IMG/VR virus record: IMGVR_UViG_3300009537_000140
Location: 1 to 27,406 of that record
Strand: one strand, 5' to 3'
DNA: 27,406 nucleotides
Source: a virus
The notes beneath the pieces were generated by a model. The model did no database searches. It saw only the letters and a list, made by a program, of their open reading frames with translations, and was not told the origin of the DNA. This document shows positions 11,692 to 20,373 of the stretch, one piece after another (position 1 is the first letter of the stretch; each line of letters opens with the position of its first letter). A program made the translations under genes and the position numbers.

Positions 11692-13174
11692 GGCTGAGGC
11701 AGCTGCGATGGCTGCCCAGGCACTCTACGACCTGGACCAACGGCCCGATCAGGCGCGGTCGTTCCGCGACTACGTCAGGCACGTTTTTCCGGACTATGTC
11801 TGGCATAAACACTGCGAGGTACTGGCGGAGTGGGGACAGAAGCTGGTCGACAGGGAGATCTCTCGCCTGTTCATCGCGGCCCCGCCGCAGTTCGGAAAGT
11901 CACAGTTCGTGCGGATGATCTTGGGTTACCACCTGGAGCGGTTTCCGTCCTTTCGCGTCGGCCTTGCCTCCTACAACTCAGACCTAGCTAACGAAATCTC
12001 CCTGGACGCGCGAGGGTACTACGAGTCTGCCGGTGGCGTCTTAATGGAGGATGCCCAGGCGATTCGGAACTGGAGAACCCCAGAGGGCGGTGGCCTCTGG
12101 GCAACCGGTGTCGCGGGAGGGCAGACTGGAAAGCCGGCTTCGATGCTGGTGATCGACGACCCCGTGAAGAATGACCTCGAAGGGGCGTCACCGACCGTCC
12201 AGAGGAAGCACCAGAACTGGTACAGGTCGAGTTGGATTAATCGTTGGAACCGCCACGGTCCACCGCTCGCTCAGATTCACGTGCAGACGAGGTGGGACGA
12301 GAACGACCTTGGCGGGTGGCTTCTACAGCGGGCCGCAGAGGACGCAGCGCAGGCCTGGACGTGCGTCATCCTCCCGGAGATCTACGACTCTCCGGAGGCT
12401 CCCAGAAACTGTTATCTGGTGCCCGACTGGAGGTTGCCTGGTGAGCCGCTCTGCCCCGCCATTACCCCGATTGAGAAGTCTCTCTCTACGAAGGGCATCG
12501 TTGGCGAATATTACTGGTCAGCTCTCCACCAGCAGCAACCGAGGCCAGCGACCGGCGGAGGGATGTTTAAGCGCTGGTGGTTCCACCGGGTGGCTCCGTA
12601 CGTGGACGGCGAAAATCGTCAAGGGATGTGTCCGCCCCTAAATGAGATGGTATCTATGTGCCGCGCCTGGGACCTGGGCGCCACAGCCGACGGTGGGGAC
12701 CACACGGCCGGCGTGCTTATGGGGAGGCATAAGGATGGCAACATCTTTTGGATAGATACGGTTAGGAAACAGCTCTCCCCAGCCGGAGTCGACGAATTAA
12801 TCCTGCGTACCGCCGAAGAAGACGGTAAAGCGGTGACCATCTCGGTCCCTCAGGACCCTGGCGCGGCCGGAAAGAGCGAGGTAGCTTCCAAGTTGAGGCT
12901 ACTCAGAGGGTACCGTGTAACAGTGTCAAGGCCTACCGGCAGCAAGATGACGAGGGCGAGACCGCTCGCTTCTGCCGCTGAGCCTTCCGCAGACGGGGTA
13001 GGCGGCAGGGTTTTCCTTGTGCAGGGAGACTGGAACGAAATGGCGCTTTCTGAGTTGCACTCTTTCGACGGCCTTGACGGGCACTCGGATGACATCGTCG
13101 ATGCGGCGGCTGATTGTTTCAACCACATCGAGGGCAGAAAGCTCCTCAGGCACTTGCGGAGGCTACCCTGGTAA
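11681..13174 (+). CDS. Terminase large subunit
   Basis: The packaging motor ATPase and nuclease (497 aa). The ATPase half has Walker A in FIAAPPQFGKSQ (about residues 64-75) and Walker B in MLVIDDPVKND (about 158). The nuclease half begins with CRAWDLGATADGGDHT (about 327), with the first acidic residue, and ends with DDIVDAAADC (about 470) carrying the last. The start overlaps the TerS stop. The length is normal for the family. Confidence 0.95.
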   Translation: MNPRAEAAAMAAQALYDLDQRPDQARSFRDYVRHVFPDYVWHKHCEVLAEWGQKLVDREISRLFIAAPPQFGKSQFVRMILGYHLERFPSFRVGLASYNSDLANEISLDARGYYESAGGVLMEDAQAIRNWRTPEGGGLWATGVAGGQTGKPASMLVIDDPVKNDLEGASPTVQRKHQNWYRSSWINRWNRHGPPLAQIHVQTRWDENDLGGWLLQRAAEDAAQAWTCVILPEIYDSPEAPRNCYLVPDWRLPGEPLCPAITPIEKSLSTKGIVGEYYWSALHQQQPRPATGGGMFKRWWFHRVAPYVDGENRQGMCPPLNEMVSMCRAWDLGATADGGDHTAGVLMGRHKDGNIFWIDTVRKQLSPAGVDELILRTAEEDGKAVTISVPQDPGAAGKSEVASKLRLLRGYRVTVSRPTGSKMTRARPLASAAEPSADGVGGRVFLVQGDWNEMALSELHSFDGLDGHSDDIVDAAADCFNHIEGRKLLRHLRRLPW

Positions 13175-14704
13175 ATGGCTGAAGAAAAGAAGTGGGATGT
13201 ATCGACTCCCTCGGCTAGGTATTCCGAGTTAGAGTCCAAGCGCAAGATCCACAGGGACCTCCTCGGGGGGACCTCGTCAATGCGGGAAGCCGGCGAGGAG
13301 TGGCTGCCGCGTGAGTCGCAGGAGGACGACGACGACTACCGGAAAAGGCTTGCCAGAAGCGTTTTGTACAACGGTTACAAGAGGACGATCGACTTCCTTG
13401 CTGGAAAAGTCTTCAGAAAGCCTCTCCGACTGAGCCCAACTGCCCCTGACTTCTACTCCCCGATCGCTGACGATATCGACTTGACTGGCAGGAACATGCA
13501 CCGTTTCTGTTGGGACCTCTTCAAGAGCGGGTTGTCCAACGGAATCTCGTTTATCTTCGTGGATCTGCACACAAACGGTGCGCCTCCAAGGGAAACGGTC
13601 TCGGGGCGGAGGATCGTAACCTCTGCCGGATCTTCCTCGGCTCGCCCCTACTGGACGATGATTGACCCGTCCAGGATCTTCCGTTTCGTTTTCGGTTCTA
13701 TCGGTTCCCCTCGGCTTCTGCGTGTCCATATTACGTTTGACGAGGTCGTCAGCGGCGGCGAGGGCGGGCATTGGGCAGAGTCAACTGAGCAGGCGATCAG
13801 GGTCTACTATGCCTCCGGTGTCGAGCGGTCCGACGGCGCCGTGTCGGATGTCTGCTCCTACGAGGTGTGGAGGTTCCTTGCTGAGCGCGGCGAAAAGGCG
13901 CGATGGGTGTTGACGGAGAGCCATGAGATGCCCCCGATCAAGGACATCCCGTTGGTCCCCTTTTATGCGAACTACTCTGGGTACATGGATGCCGAGCCGG
14001 AGTTCGAGGACCTCGCTTGGCTCCAGTGGTCGCACTGGTACAAGAGAAGTGACTTCGACAACACGATGCACTACTCGGCTGGTGTCCCCACGCTCGCGCT
14101 GCCCGGATTCCAGGATCTCGAAGCTTCCGGAATTGCCATGGGCGCGATGCGGACCATCCTCACCCCCAGCGAGAACTCGCGACCGTACTGGCTCGAAGTG
14201 TCAGGTAATGGCTTACGGCTCCTCAAGGGGGATATCACTGAGCTTGAGACAAGGATCCTGCTCCTCGGCTTGCAGCCGCTGATGAGCAAGCCGTCGAGCG
14301 GCCAGCTCGTCACTGCAACCGAGCGTCTGATCGACCAAGAAAACGTGGACAACCAACTTGAAGCATACGCCTTGTCGTTGAAAGATACGATCGACTTGGC
14401 AATGGAGTTCAGCTCTCGATGGATGTCCCGCGCCGACTGGCCGGGGACATCGGCAATCGAGATGCAGGACGATTACAGCTTCAATCCTAACTCCGAAGTT
14501 GATAAGCAGTTCCTGCTCCAGATGAGAGGCGCGAGGGATCTCTCTAGGGAGGGTTTGCTTAGTATCGCAAAGAAGTTTGGAATCATCCCCGACGAGTTCG
14601 ATGTTGACGACGACATGAAGCGGATTCTTGCTGAATCCGAGCCCGCCACGGAGGAGACGGCGCCCACGCCCGCCACCGACGGCGGTGACGGTGGCATGGA
14701 GTAG
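13175..14704 (+). CDS. Portal protein (DUF4055-like)
   Basis: Forms the dodecameric ring through which DNA enters the capsid (509 aa). 'DDDYRKRLARSVLYNGYKRTIDFLAGKVFRKPLRL' near residues 50-85 and 'LFKSGLSNGISFIFVD' match the DUF4055 portal group. 'LEVSGNGLRLLKGDITELETRILLLGLQPL' lies in the conserved later part. The ATG follows the TerL stop immediately (TAAATG). The C-terminus is acidic and Thr/Pro-rich and probably disordered. Position between terminase and scaffold fits. Confidence 0.88.
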   Translation: MAEEKKWDVSTPSARYSELESKRKIHRDLLGGTSSMREAGEEWLPRESQEDDDDYRKRLARSVLYNGYKRTIDFLAGKVFRKPLRLSPTAPDFYSPIADDIDLTGRNMHRFCWDLFKSGLSNGISFIFVDLHTNGAPPRETVSGRRIVTSAGSSSARPYWTMIDPSRIFRFVFGSIGSPRLLRVHITFDEVVSGGEGGHWAESTEQAIRVYYASGVERSDGAVSDVCSYEVWRFLAERGEKARWVLTESHEMPPIKDIPLVPFYANYSGYMDAEPEFEDLAWLQWSHWYKRSDFDNTMHYSAGVPTLALPGFQDLEASGIAMGAMRTILTPSENSRPYWLEVSGNGLRLLKGDITELETRILLLGLQPLMSKPSSGQLVTATERLIDQENVDNQLEAYALSLKDTIDLAMEFSSRWMSRADWPGTSAIEMQDDYSFNPNSEVDKQFLLQMRGARDLSREGLLSIAKKFGIIPDEFDVDDDMKRILAESEPATEETAPTPATDGGDGGME

Positions 14705-14915
14705 GAACCTGGGCATCCCATCAATCCACAAGTCGTACGACTGGAAAAGGCCGTTTCTTGAGTGGCTGAGACTCAACGGGACAGTCAAAATCTCATGTGA
14801 GTTGGCAAGGATTTCGCGTGAGGGGGCCTACCGCGCAAGAAAGCGGGACGAGGAGTTCGCGGCCGCATGGGATCAGGCCCTGTCGCACTTTCGCCGGGTT
14901 ACACGCGGAAGCTAG
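14691..14915 (+). CDS. Small HTH protein resembling terminase small-subunit N-domains (74 aa)
   Basis: The product contains 'KRPFLEWLRLNGTVKISCELARISREGAYRARKRDEEFAAAWDQAL', a homeodomain-like helix-turn-helix with the pattern (F-L-x2-L-x3-G-x-V ... A-R-x-S-R-x-x-x-Y-R-x-R ... D-x-x-F-A-x-A-W) seen in phage TerS-like DNA-binding proteins. It starts at GTG 14691 inside the portal stop region (14-base overlap). Its place after the portal is unusual for a TerS. It may be an accessory packaging factor or regulator. Confidence 0.6.
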   Translation: MAWSRNLGIPSIHKSYDWKRPFLEWLRLNGTVKISCELARISREGAYRARKRDEEFAAAWDQALSHFRRVTRGS

Positions 14916-15069
14916 GCGCAGGTTAGCTTACTAGCGGTGCGCGGCGTGTGTCCGCGCCTTGAATGCAGACCACTTGCGCGGTTTCAGTTGTCGACAGAGT
15001 CGATGATTGATAGCGAGATGCTCGTGGCTGTCGGTCTGCTGCGCGAGATGCGCTAAAGGAGTCAGTTCT
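14916..15069 (+). other. Intergenic gap before scaffold, with hairpin
   Basis: This 154-base gap has a stem GCGCGG/CCGCGC (14939-14944 with 14952-14957, seven-base loop) without a U-tract. A 17-codon frame from ATG 15003 to TAA 15056 ends exactly at the ribosome binding site of the scaffold gene (TAAAGGAG); it could be a leader peptide but has no good start site of its own. Nothing else was seen. Confidence 0.35.
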
Positions 15070-15879
15070 TTGAAACTGAAAGTTGACGAGAATGGTGCGG
15101 TTGTGGTCCGCGACGGGATGCCCGTTTACGTCCACGATGACGGCAAGGAAGTCGCCTTCGATGCAAAGTCGGCGATCTCGACCATCAAGAGGGTGTCGGA
15201 CGAGCGCGATTCGCTCCGCAAGGAGTCAGAAAAGCTCAAGGGGTCGTTGGAGCAATGGACCACGGCCCTTGGAGAAATCACTCCAGAGGACGCGAGAGGT
15301 GCGGTAGATACCGTCGCACTGATGGACGAGAAGCAATTGCTCGACGCTAGTGGTGTCGAGAAGCTAAAGGCCGAGGTTAGTTCCGCCTGGGAGCAGAAGT
15401 TTGCAAAAGCTTCAAAAACCTGGGAGGAGAAGGTTGCCGAGAGAGAGGCGGCTCTGAAAGCCAAAGAAGGGACGATCTACAAGCTCCTCGTGAGCAGAAA
15501 GTTCGACACTTCCGATTTCCTGACCAAGCAAGTGAACCTGATTCCGGAAGCCGCGGAAGCCCTTTTTGGCCCCCGCTTTTCGGTGGAGGGGGAGCAGGTG
15601 GTTGGGCGTGACGGCGACGGGAATGTGATCTACAGCCGGGAGAAGCCCGGGGAGGTCGCGGAGTTTGACGAAGCACTCTTCTCAATGATTTTGGCACACC
15701 CTCGCAGAGACGATCTCCTCCTTAGGGACGAGGCAGTAGGAAGCGGGGCTGGTGACCAGAGCAAGCCGTCAGCGAGTCAGTTTCTTGGGAGGACGAGAAA
15801 GTCCATGACTCCCCGCGAAAAGTCTGAGTTCATCGACAAGCACGGGGGCGCGAAGTTTCGTAGTCTTCCGGAGGGGTAA
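15070..15879 (+). CDS. Scaffold-like protein (DUF6651 type)
   Basis: Probably the internal capsid scaffold (269 aa). The N-terminus 'LKVDENGAVVVRDGMPVYVHDDGKEVAFDA' and the long helical middle (coiled coil over about residues 30-145) resemble DUF6651 phage proteins, which are found before the major capsid gene. 'GNVIYSREKPGEVAEFDEAL' matches the conserved end of the domain. The TTG at 15070 is chosen because AGGAG lies eight bases upstream; a frame from 15007 lacks a site. It precedes the capsid gene by six bases. No prohead protease is seen nearby. Confidence 0.8.
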   Translation: MKLKVDENGAVVVRDGMPVYVHDDGKEVAFDAKSAISTIKRVSDERDSLRKESEKLKGSLEQWTTALGEITPEDARGAVDTVALMDEKQLLDASGVEKLKAEVSSAWEQKFAKASKTWEEKVAEREAALKAKEGTIYKLLVSRKFDTSDFLTKQVNLIPEAAEALFGPRFSVEGEQVVGRDGDGNVIYSREKPGEVAEFDEALFSMILAHPRRDDLLLRDEAVGSGAGDQSKPSASQFLGRTRKSMTPREKSEFIDKHGGAKFRSLPEG

Positions 15880-15885
15880 TACAAA

Positions 15886-16869
15886 ATGGCTATTGGTAAG
15901 GCATCTGACTTCGTTCTCTACGAAGAGCAGTTCTGGTCTGGGGTCTGGGAGGGTCTCGACCAGGTTGCCGTCGGCTTCAACGACGCATCCAACGGAACGA
16001 TCCGTCTCGTGCCGCGCGACCTAGTCGGCCGCTACGAGCAAGAGGCGTTTTTCAAGAGCATCTCCAACCTGATCACCCGGCGCGACGTCACTGCCGTGAC
16101 TGCCGCGACCGACCTGGCAATGACGCAGGGCGAGTTCGTGAGCGTCAAGATCAACCGCAAGATTGGTCCCGTCGCCCAGACCCTCGACGCCTGGCGCAAG
16201 ATCGGCACCGACTGGGGCGAGATGAGCTTTATCCTCGGTCAGAAGGTTGCCCAGGAGCAGGCCAAGGATCTCCTGAACACGGCCCTGATCTGCGGCGAGG
16301 CCGCGCTCGAAGGGCAGTCGTCTCTCGTGTACGACGCAACCGGGCTATCCACGAAGACCGCGACCCACGCGCATTTCAACGCTGCGCTGGCCAAGCTCGG
16401 CGACTTCAGCGGGCGAGTTGCTTGCTGGGTGATGCACAGCAAGGTGTATCACGACCTTCTGGGCCAGGCGATCACTGACAACGTCTTCCAGATCGGCGGA
16501 CTTGTCATTCAGCGCGGCCAGGTGCCGATCTTCGGTCGTCCGGTGGTCGTGATCGATGCCCCGGCGCTCACCGATGCCAACGGTTCGCTCACCGACACGT
16601 TCAACACCCTTGGGCTCGTGCCTGACGCTATCGTCATCACCGAGTCTGAGTCGAGGGAAATCATCGGAATGCCGGTGTCTGGCCTCGAAAACCTTGTCTA
16701 CCGTGTGCAGGGTGAGTACGCCTTCAATGCTGCGGTCAAGGGCTTCCAGTGGGACATCACCAACGGTGCCGCAAACCCGACCGATGCGGCGCTCGGAACC
16801 ACGACCAACTGGGATCTCGCGGTCACCAGCTACAAGAACGCCGCGGGCGTTCGTCTGGTCACCCAGTAG
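15886..16869 (+). CDS. Major capsid protein
   Basis: Forms the icosahedral shell (327 aa; HK97 fold expected). 'LVGRYEQEAFFKSISNLITRRDVT' near residue 45 and 'WVMHSKVYHDLLGQAI...GQVPIFGRPVVVIDAPAL' in the second half are typical of a phage major capsid family. A strong GGAGG lies upstream of the ATG. Position after the scaffold fits. No N-terminal delta domain for cleavage is apparent. A GC-rich hairpin follows. Confidence 0.88.
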   Translation: MAIGKASDFVLYEEQFWSGVWEGLDQVAVGFNDASNGTIRLVPRDLVGRYEQEAFFKSISNLITRRDVTAVTAATDLAMTQGEFVSVKINRKIGPVAQTLDAWRKIGTDWGEMSFILGQKVAQEQAKDLLNTALICGEAALEGQSSLVYDATGLSTKTATHAHFNAALAKLGDFSGRVACWVMHSKVYHDLLGQAITDNVFQIGGLVIQRGQVPIFGRPVVVIDAPALTDANGSLTDTFNTLGLVPDAIVITESESREIIGMPVSGLENLVYRVQGEYAFNAAVKGFQWDITNGAANPTDAALGTTTNWDLAVTSYKNAAGVRLVTQ

Positions 16870-16878
16870 TCTGACTGA

Positions 16879-16895
16879 CGCCGCTGGGCGCGGCG
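16879..16895 (+). terminator. GC hairpin after the major capsid gene
   Basis: The stem CGCCGC/GCGGCG (six pairs) has the five-base loop TGGGC, ten bases after the capsid stop. It lacks a U-tract, so it may act as an attenuator or mRNA-stabilising end rather than a full terminator. The next gene starts 62 bases later. Confidence 0.4.
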
Positions 16896-16956
16896 GGGTG
16901 GCTTTGCCTCCTTGGTCTACTCCGTCGCGCCCAGGGTTCTTTCTGAAGGGGGCCTC

Positions 16957-17928
16957 ATGATTGGTATGTACGGGAAGTACGGGCGCGAGGTGGTTGACCT
17001 CCTCGCCCTCGGCTTCAAAGAGCTTCGTATGAAGTTCTCGCTTCGCAACGGCAACGTTTTCACTGAAGACCAAGTGGAGAGGCAGTTTGACCTGGTCTTT
17101 ACCGATGGCCTGCGTCGAGGCTTCGGGGTTGTCAGGGACGCCTACCTGCGGGCCGGCGTCCCGGTGGTAGTCGCTGACATGCCCCATTTCCGGGTTCCTG
17201 GGTACCATCGCCTGTCTCTTGGTTCACACGAATGGTCTCCAAAGATCAGCACTGCCGGGGAGAGACTCCGCAAGCTAACTGGCAATTGGTCCCCGTTCGA
17301 GTCTCGGGGGCCGGAAGTGCTCGTCCTCGGCCAGGTTGGGAGCGATAGTCAGCACGGGAAGAACGACAACGAACTGAGGGTATTCTACGACAAGTTGTTC
17401 GCTGACCTGAGGCGCTACACCAAGCGGCCCATCAGGTGGCGGCCGCACCCTGAATTCAACCTTCACCCGGCACTGGCCGGATTGGTTTCCGTTCCGAAGA
17501 TCGAGTCGCTCGACGACGCCCTTTCGAGGGCGTGGTGTGCAGTTACGTACAACAGCACAGCAGGAATCCAGGCACTCTTCCGCGGCGTCCCTGTGTTTTC
17601 TTTTGGTCCCTCTCCCTACGGGGCGCTCTCTACTGACGAAATCTGGAAGCTGGATGACGCGGCCTCTCCTGACCAGCGCGTGGTTATCTCATCCATGGCC
17701 CCGCTGGCGTACACTCAGTGGAGTGAGAGTGAGATCAAGAAAGGCAGGGCCATCAACTTCATAATCGACTGTGTGCGTGGCAGGGATGTTTTTCCGGACG
17801 AGGGAGATAAAGCGGAGGCTGTTCCAGCGCCGCCCCTTGTCCCTAAGGCTAAGGTCGCACGGGCAGTTTCCCTGACGCCCACTCCGAAACGACGCGGGAG
17901 GCCGCCTAAGAGAAGGACTGCCGAGTAG
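16957..17928 (+). CDS. Capsule-synthesis-type glycosyltransferase-like protein
   Basis: A 323-aa protein that resembles the Capsule_synth (PF05159, KpsC/KpsS-like) GT-B family. 'EVLVLGQVGSDSQHGKN' is followed by 'RWRPHPEFN' and by 'ALSRAWCAVTYNSTAGIQALFRGVPVFSFGPSPY', matching the family's nucleotide-sugar binding end. The N-terminal Rossmann-like half is divergent. The C-terminus is Pro/Lys-rich and ends with RRGRPPKRR, an AT-hook-like motif. AAGGGGG precedes the ATG. It sits between the capsid and connector genes, so it may modify virion proteins or the host surface. Catalytic competence is not proven. Confidence 0.65.
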   Translation: MIGMYGKYGREVVDLLALGFKELRMKFSLRNGNVFTEDQVERQFDLVFTDGLRRGFGVVRDAYLRAGVPVVVADMPHFRVPGYHRLSLGSHEWSPKISTAGERLRKLTGNWSPFESRGPEVLVLGQVGSDSQHGKNDNELRVFYDKLFADLRRYTKRPIRWRPHPEFNLHPALAGLVSVPKIESLDDALSRAWCAVTYNSTAGIQALFRGVPVFSFGPSPYGALSTDEIWKLDDAASPDQRVVISSMAPLAYTQWSESEIKKGRAINFIIDCVRGRDVFPDEGDKAEAVPAPPLVPKAKVARAVSLTPTPKRRGRPPKRRTAE

Positions 17929-18438
17929 ATGAGCTTGATTGTTGAGGACGGAAGCGGAAAGGCCGACTCGCAGGTCTTCGATACCATCGCCAATTGTGCC
18001 ACTTGGCTCGTAGCGCGTGGAAAGACCTCCTTCAACGCGCTAGCGACGGACGCACTCAAAGAGCAACATCTGCTGATTGGGACCGAGCACGTCAACCTCT
18101 CGTTCGAGTCCAAGTTGCCAGGAACGCGTCTCTATGCCTCGCTCTCGATCAGGCAAGCGCTGACCTGGCCGCGGGTCGACGCCCGCTTTTCCGACACCAA
18201 CGGGCCCATCGATTACAACGAGATCCCATCCGAGTGGAAGTACGCCAGCTTCGAGGCGGCTGAACTATCCGCGGCTGGCACGCTAGATACGCTAAAACCG
18301 TTGGCCGGGGTTGCCGAGGAGTGGTCTCCGTCCGGGCGTATCAAGTATCGCCCGGGGACTCACGGCTATCCGCATAGCGAAGTCATGAGATGGGTCTCGC
18401 GGTTGCTCGCTGCGCCGGGGAAGTTCGCGAGGGCCTAA
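17929..18438 (+). CDS. Head-tail connector (DnaT-like fold family, PF20557 type)
   Basis: The product begins MSLIVEDGSGKADSQVFDTIAN and contains 'ARGKTSFNALATDALKEQHLLIGTEHVNLSF', 'LTWPRVDARF' and a late 'GYPHSEVMRWVSRLL'. These features resemble phage proteins annotated as DnaT-like ssDNA-binding proteins, which by position act as head completion or adaptor proteins. The ATG directly follows the previous stop (TAGATG). Length (169 aa) is normal. Confidence 0.7.
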   Translation: MSLIVEDGSGKADSQVFDTIANCATWLVARGKTSFNALATDALKEQHLLIGTEHVNLSFESKLPGTRLYASLSIRQALTWPRVDARFSDTNGPIDYNEIPSEWKYASFEAAELSAAGTLDTLKPLAGVAEEWSPSGRIKYRPGTHGYPHSEVMRWVSRLLAAPGKFARA

Positions 18439-18439
18439 G

Positions 18440-19060
18440 GTGTCCTTTCAGGCCAGGCTGAAGCGATCTGTCGCTCGCGTTGCCCGCCACTTTGGTGACG
18501 ACAGGACGGTTGTTGTCAGGAAGAGGTGTGAGCTTTTCAACCCGACGACTGACGACCCGCTCCTGACGCTAGCCCTGAACGGAGCAGCGACAGCCGGTGA
18601 TACATCCGTTAATCTCGATGCCGCCTCGCTTTCTGGTTCCTTGCGTCCGGGCTTGACGCTTACCATCGCCGGGGACGCAACAACCTACGTCGTAACCAAC
18701 GAGGTGCGCGCCACCGGGAACGCTCTGGCGTCAGTCTCGATCCTGCCGGTGCTTGCGGCGAACGCAGCGGATGATACTGCTGTCACGGTCGCTGCGTCGG
18801 TTGACTACTCTTTCTACTCGTCGTTCGCCTCCATTCCGGATGGGTTAATCGATGGAACTATGATTCAGCGAGGGGACAGAAAGCTCGTCTTGAGTGCGGA
18901 GGGAGTAACTTACGCGCCGTCGAACTTCGACACGCTGATTGTTGATGGTGTTGGGTTGAACATCCTCTATGTAAACTCCATCAGCCCGGGCAGCGGCCTG
19001 ACCGGCTGGGTGGTATTCGCTGGCCACCGGCTCACTCGTATGCCGGTTGGAGTGGGTTAG
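18440..19060 (+). CDS. Head-closure or neck protein (206 aa)
   Basis: The product starts MSFQARLKRSVARVARHFGDD. The central part is beta-rich and Ala/Thr/Asp-rich ('TLTIAGDATTYVVTNEV'). The later part 'LIDGTMIQRGDRKLVLSAEGV...DTLIVDGVGLNILYV' resembles phage head-closure proteins placed between the adaptor and gp10-like genes. The start is GTG, two bases after the previous stop. The assignment rests on both pattern and order. Confidence 0.6.
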   Translation: MSFQARLKRSVARVARHFGDDRTVVVRKRCELFNPTTDDPLLTLALNGAATAGDTSVNLDAASLSGSLRPGLTLTIAGDATTYVVTNEVRATGNALASVSILPVLAANAADDTAVTVAASVDYSFYSSFASIPDGLIDGTMIQRGDRKLVLSAEGVTYAPSNFDTLIVDGVGLNILYVNSISPGSGLTGWVVFAGHRLTRMPVGVG

Positions 19061-19440
19061 TGTCAAGTAACCTTTCAGGGTTTGCGAATTGGTCGGAGGA
19101 CCTCGTAGCCGATGTTGAAGACTTTGTTGCTTCCAGCCACAGAGGAGTCCACCGCAAGGTCTTGTATGTGGCCCAGCTGCTGACTCCGGTCAAGACTGGA
19201 CAGTTAGTCGGCTCATGGGTCTCCAGCGTCGGTTCTCCGGCAACCTTCAAACCAAACGACCCGCACCCGCGGGAGGGCCCGGTGAAGACTGCCTCGGTTC
19301 TTGCCGGTATGCGCCCAGGCGACAGTACTTGGATCGTGAACAACCAGGACTACGCCAGGAAGATTGAGGAAGGTGGTGTCCATGGGCCGGGCAGGTTCAT
19401 GGGAAAGATTGCTGCGGAGTCTATGGGAGAGGGCTTCTAG
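19060..19440 (+). CDS. HK97 gp10-like neck protein
   Basis: A tail-completion/neck protein (126 aa). The pattern 'VLYVAQLLTPVKTGQLVGSWVSSVG' followed by 'STWIVNNQDYARKIEEGG' is the family signature (TPV-x-TG-x-L, then N-x-x-x-YA-x-x-x-E-x-GG). The start is a GTG that shares its G with the previous TAG (TAGTG). It precedes the tail terminator gene. Confidence 0.75.
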   Translation: MSSNLSGFANWSEDLVADVEDFVASSHRGVHRKVLYVAQLLTPVKTGQLVGSWVSSVGSPATFKPNDPHPREGPVKTASVLAGMRPGDSTWIVNNQDYARKIEEGGVHGPGRFMGKIAAESMGEGF

Positions 19441-19856
19441 TGGGTTTTGAAGCGACCTCGAACGCCCTGCGTGCGCTTTTTGCGTCCGAGTGGACAGCCA
19501 CACCCATCGCGTGGCCAGGGAGGTCTTTTACGCCCCCTCCTCCAACCGGAAGCTCGTCGTCGCCGTCCGGCTGGGTGAGATATCAAGACGTCCCAGTTGT
19601 CGCTTCGCAGACCACGATGGGGTCGAGCGGCTCTCGCGAACAGCGCGGGTTTATCGTGGTCAGCCTCTTCATCGAGAGAGCAGGGAGTGTCGATCAGCTG
19701 CGCCGTTGGGCAGATACTGCTGCTGCCATCTATCGAGACCAAACGACCGGGACAGTCTGGCTAGGCGAACCATCCGAAATGGCCGGCGATCCTGAGCAGG
19801 ACGAGTGGCTCATGTGGCAGGTCCACGTTCCCTACCTGAACATCGCGTCCTACTAG
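19440..19856 (+). CDS. Tail terminator-like protein (DUF4128 type)
   Basis: Probably caps the tail tube and joins it to the head (138 aa). 'ATPIAWPGRSFTPPP', 'WVRYQDVPV', 'SREQRGFIVVSLFIERAGSVDQLRRWADTAAAIYRDQT' and the end 'EWLMWQVHVPYL' match the DUF4128/tail terminator group. The start is GTG, sharing its G with the previous TAG. Order after the gp10-like gene agrees. Confidence 0.75.
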   Translation: MGFEATSNALRALFASEWTATPIAWPGRSFTPPPPTGSSSSPSGWVRYQDVPVVASQTTMGSSGSREQRGFIVVSLFIERAGSVDQLRRWADTAAAIYRDQTTGTVWLGEPSEMAGDPEQDEWLMWQVHVPYLNIASY

Positions 19857-19886
19857 AACGGGATACCCAGAAAATCGGGGTGCTCA

Positions 19887-20069
19887 ATGACAGAAAAACC
19901 AGGATACAAGACTAGTGAGTTTTGGATGACCGCCCTAGTGGTGGTTGCAATCACCCTCCTCATTGCGATGGGGAGGATTTCCACGGGGGACGTGCTGGAC
20001 CTGTGGCCAGTCCTTGGCAGCGTTGTTGCCTATTCGCTGTCGCGTGGGCAGGCCAAGAGCAAGGGGTAG
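19887..20069 (+). CDS. Small two-segment membrane protein, holin-like (60 aa)
   Basis: Begins MTEKPGYKTSEFWMTALVVV. Segments at about residues 13-32 and 36-52 are hydrophobic, with a short polar link and a basic tail (SRGQAKSKG). Phage and bacterial proteins with 'KPGYKTSEFW' followed by two membrane helices are known as holin-like small proteins; this is recognition from memory. GGGGTG precedes the ATG. It lies inside the tail gene run. Confidence 0.7.
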   Translation: MTEKPGYKTSEFWMTALVVVAITLLIAMGRISTGDVLDLWPVLGSVVAYSLSRGQAKSKG

Positions 20070-20163
20070 CCCCCTGGGTCACACGTTATCGTCAGTGTCT
20101 CGGTAGAGTTGCCTAGGCCGGATCCCTGTGCGGTTCTCCGGTGGCGACCTTTGGAGGATATGA

Positions 20164-20373
20164 ATGCCGAAAGGCGACGGACTTGTCGATGTAGTGCTTG
20201 GACCGGCAGCTGGCAAGCTGTCCGGGAAGAAGATGCGTGTCGACCCGGTGCGCGCCGCAAAATGGAGGGCGATTGGCTACTTAGACCGTCCCTCCCGGGT
20301 CCCCGCCTCGCTCGGGTTCGCCCCGCCAGAGACGCTAGGCCCGCCAGTAACGGAGGACTCGGACATTGGCTAA
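20164..20373 (+). CDS. Small protein of unknown function (69 aa)
   Basis: A short basic protein with the core 'LVDVVLGPAAGKLSGKKMRVDPVRAAKWRAIGYL'. I do not recognise it; its site between the connectors and the tail tube genes suggests a virion or assembly role. The start has a strong site (TTTGGAGGA). Its stop overlaps the TTG start of the next gene by eight bases. Confidence 0.65.
   Translation: MPKGDGLVDVVLGPAAGKLSGKKMRVDPVRAAKWRAIGYLDRPSRVPASLGFAPPETLGPPVTEDSDIG

Noticed and set aside
15003-15056. 17-codon leader peptide before the scaffold gene
   Set aside because: Too short to judge, and without a clear binding site; noted only in the gap entry.
16345-17208. A 287-codon minus-strand frame opposite the capsid and glycosyltransferase-like genes
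   Set aside because: Product is His/Arg/Asp-rich, typical of the antisense of GC-rich coding DNA; no start site.
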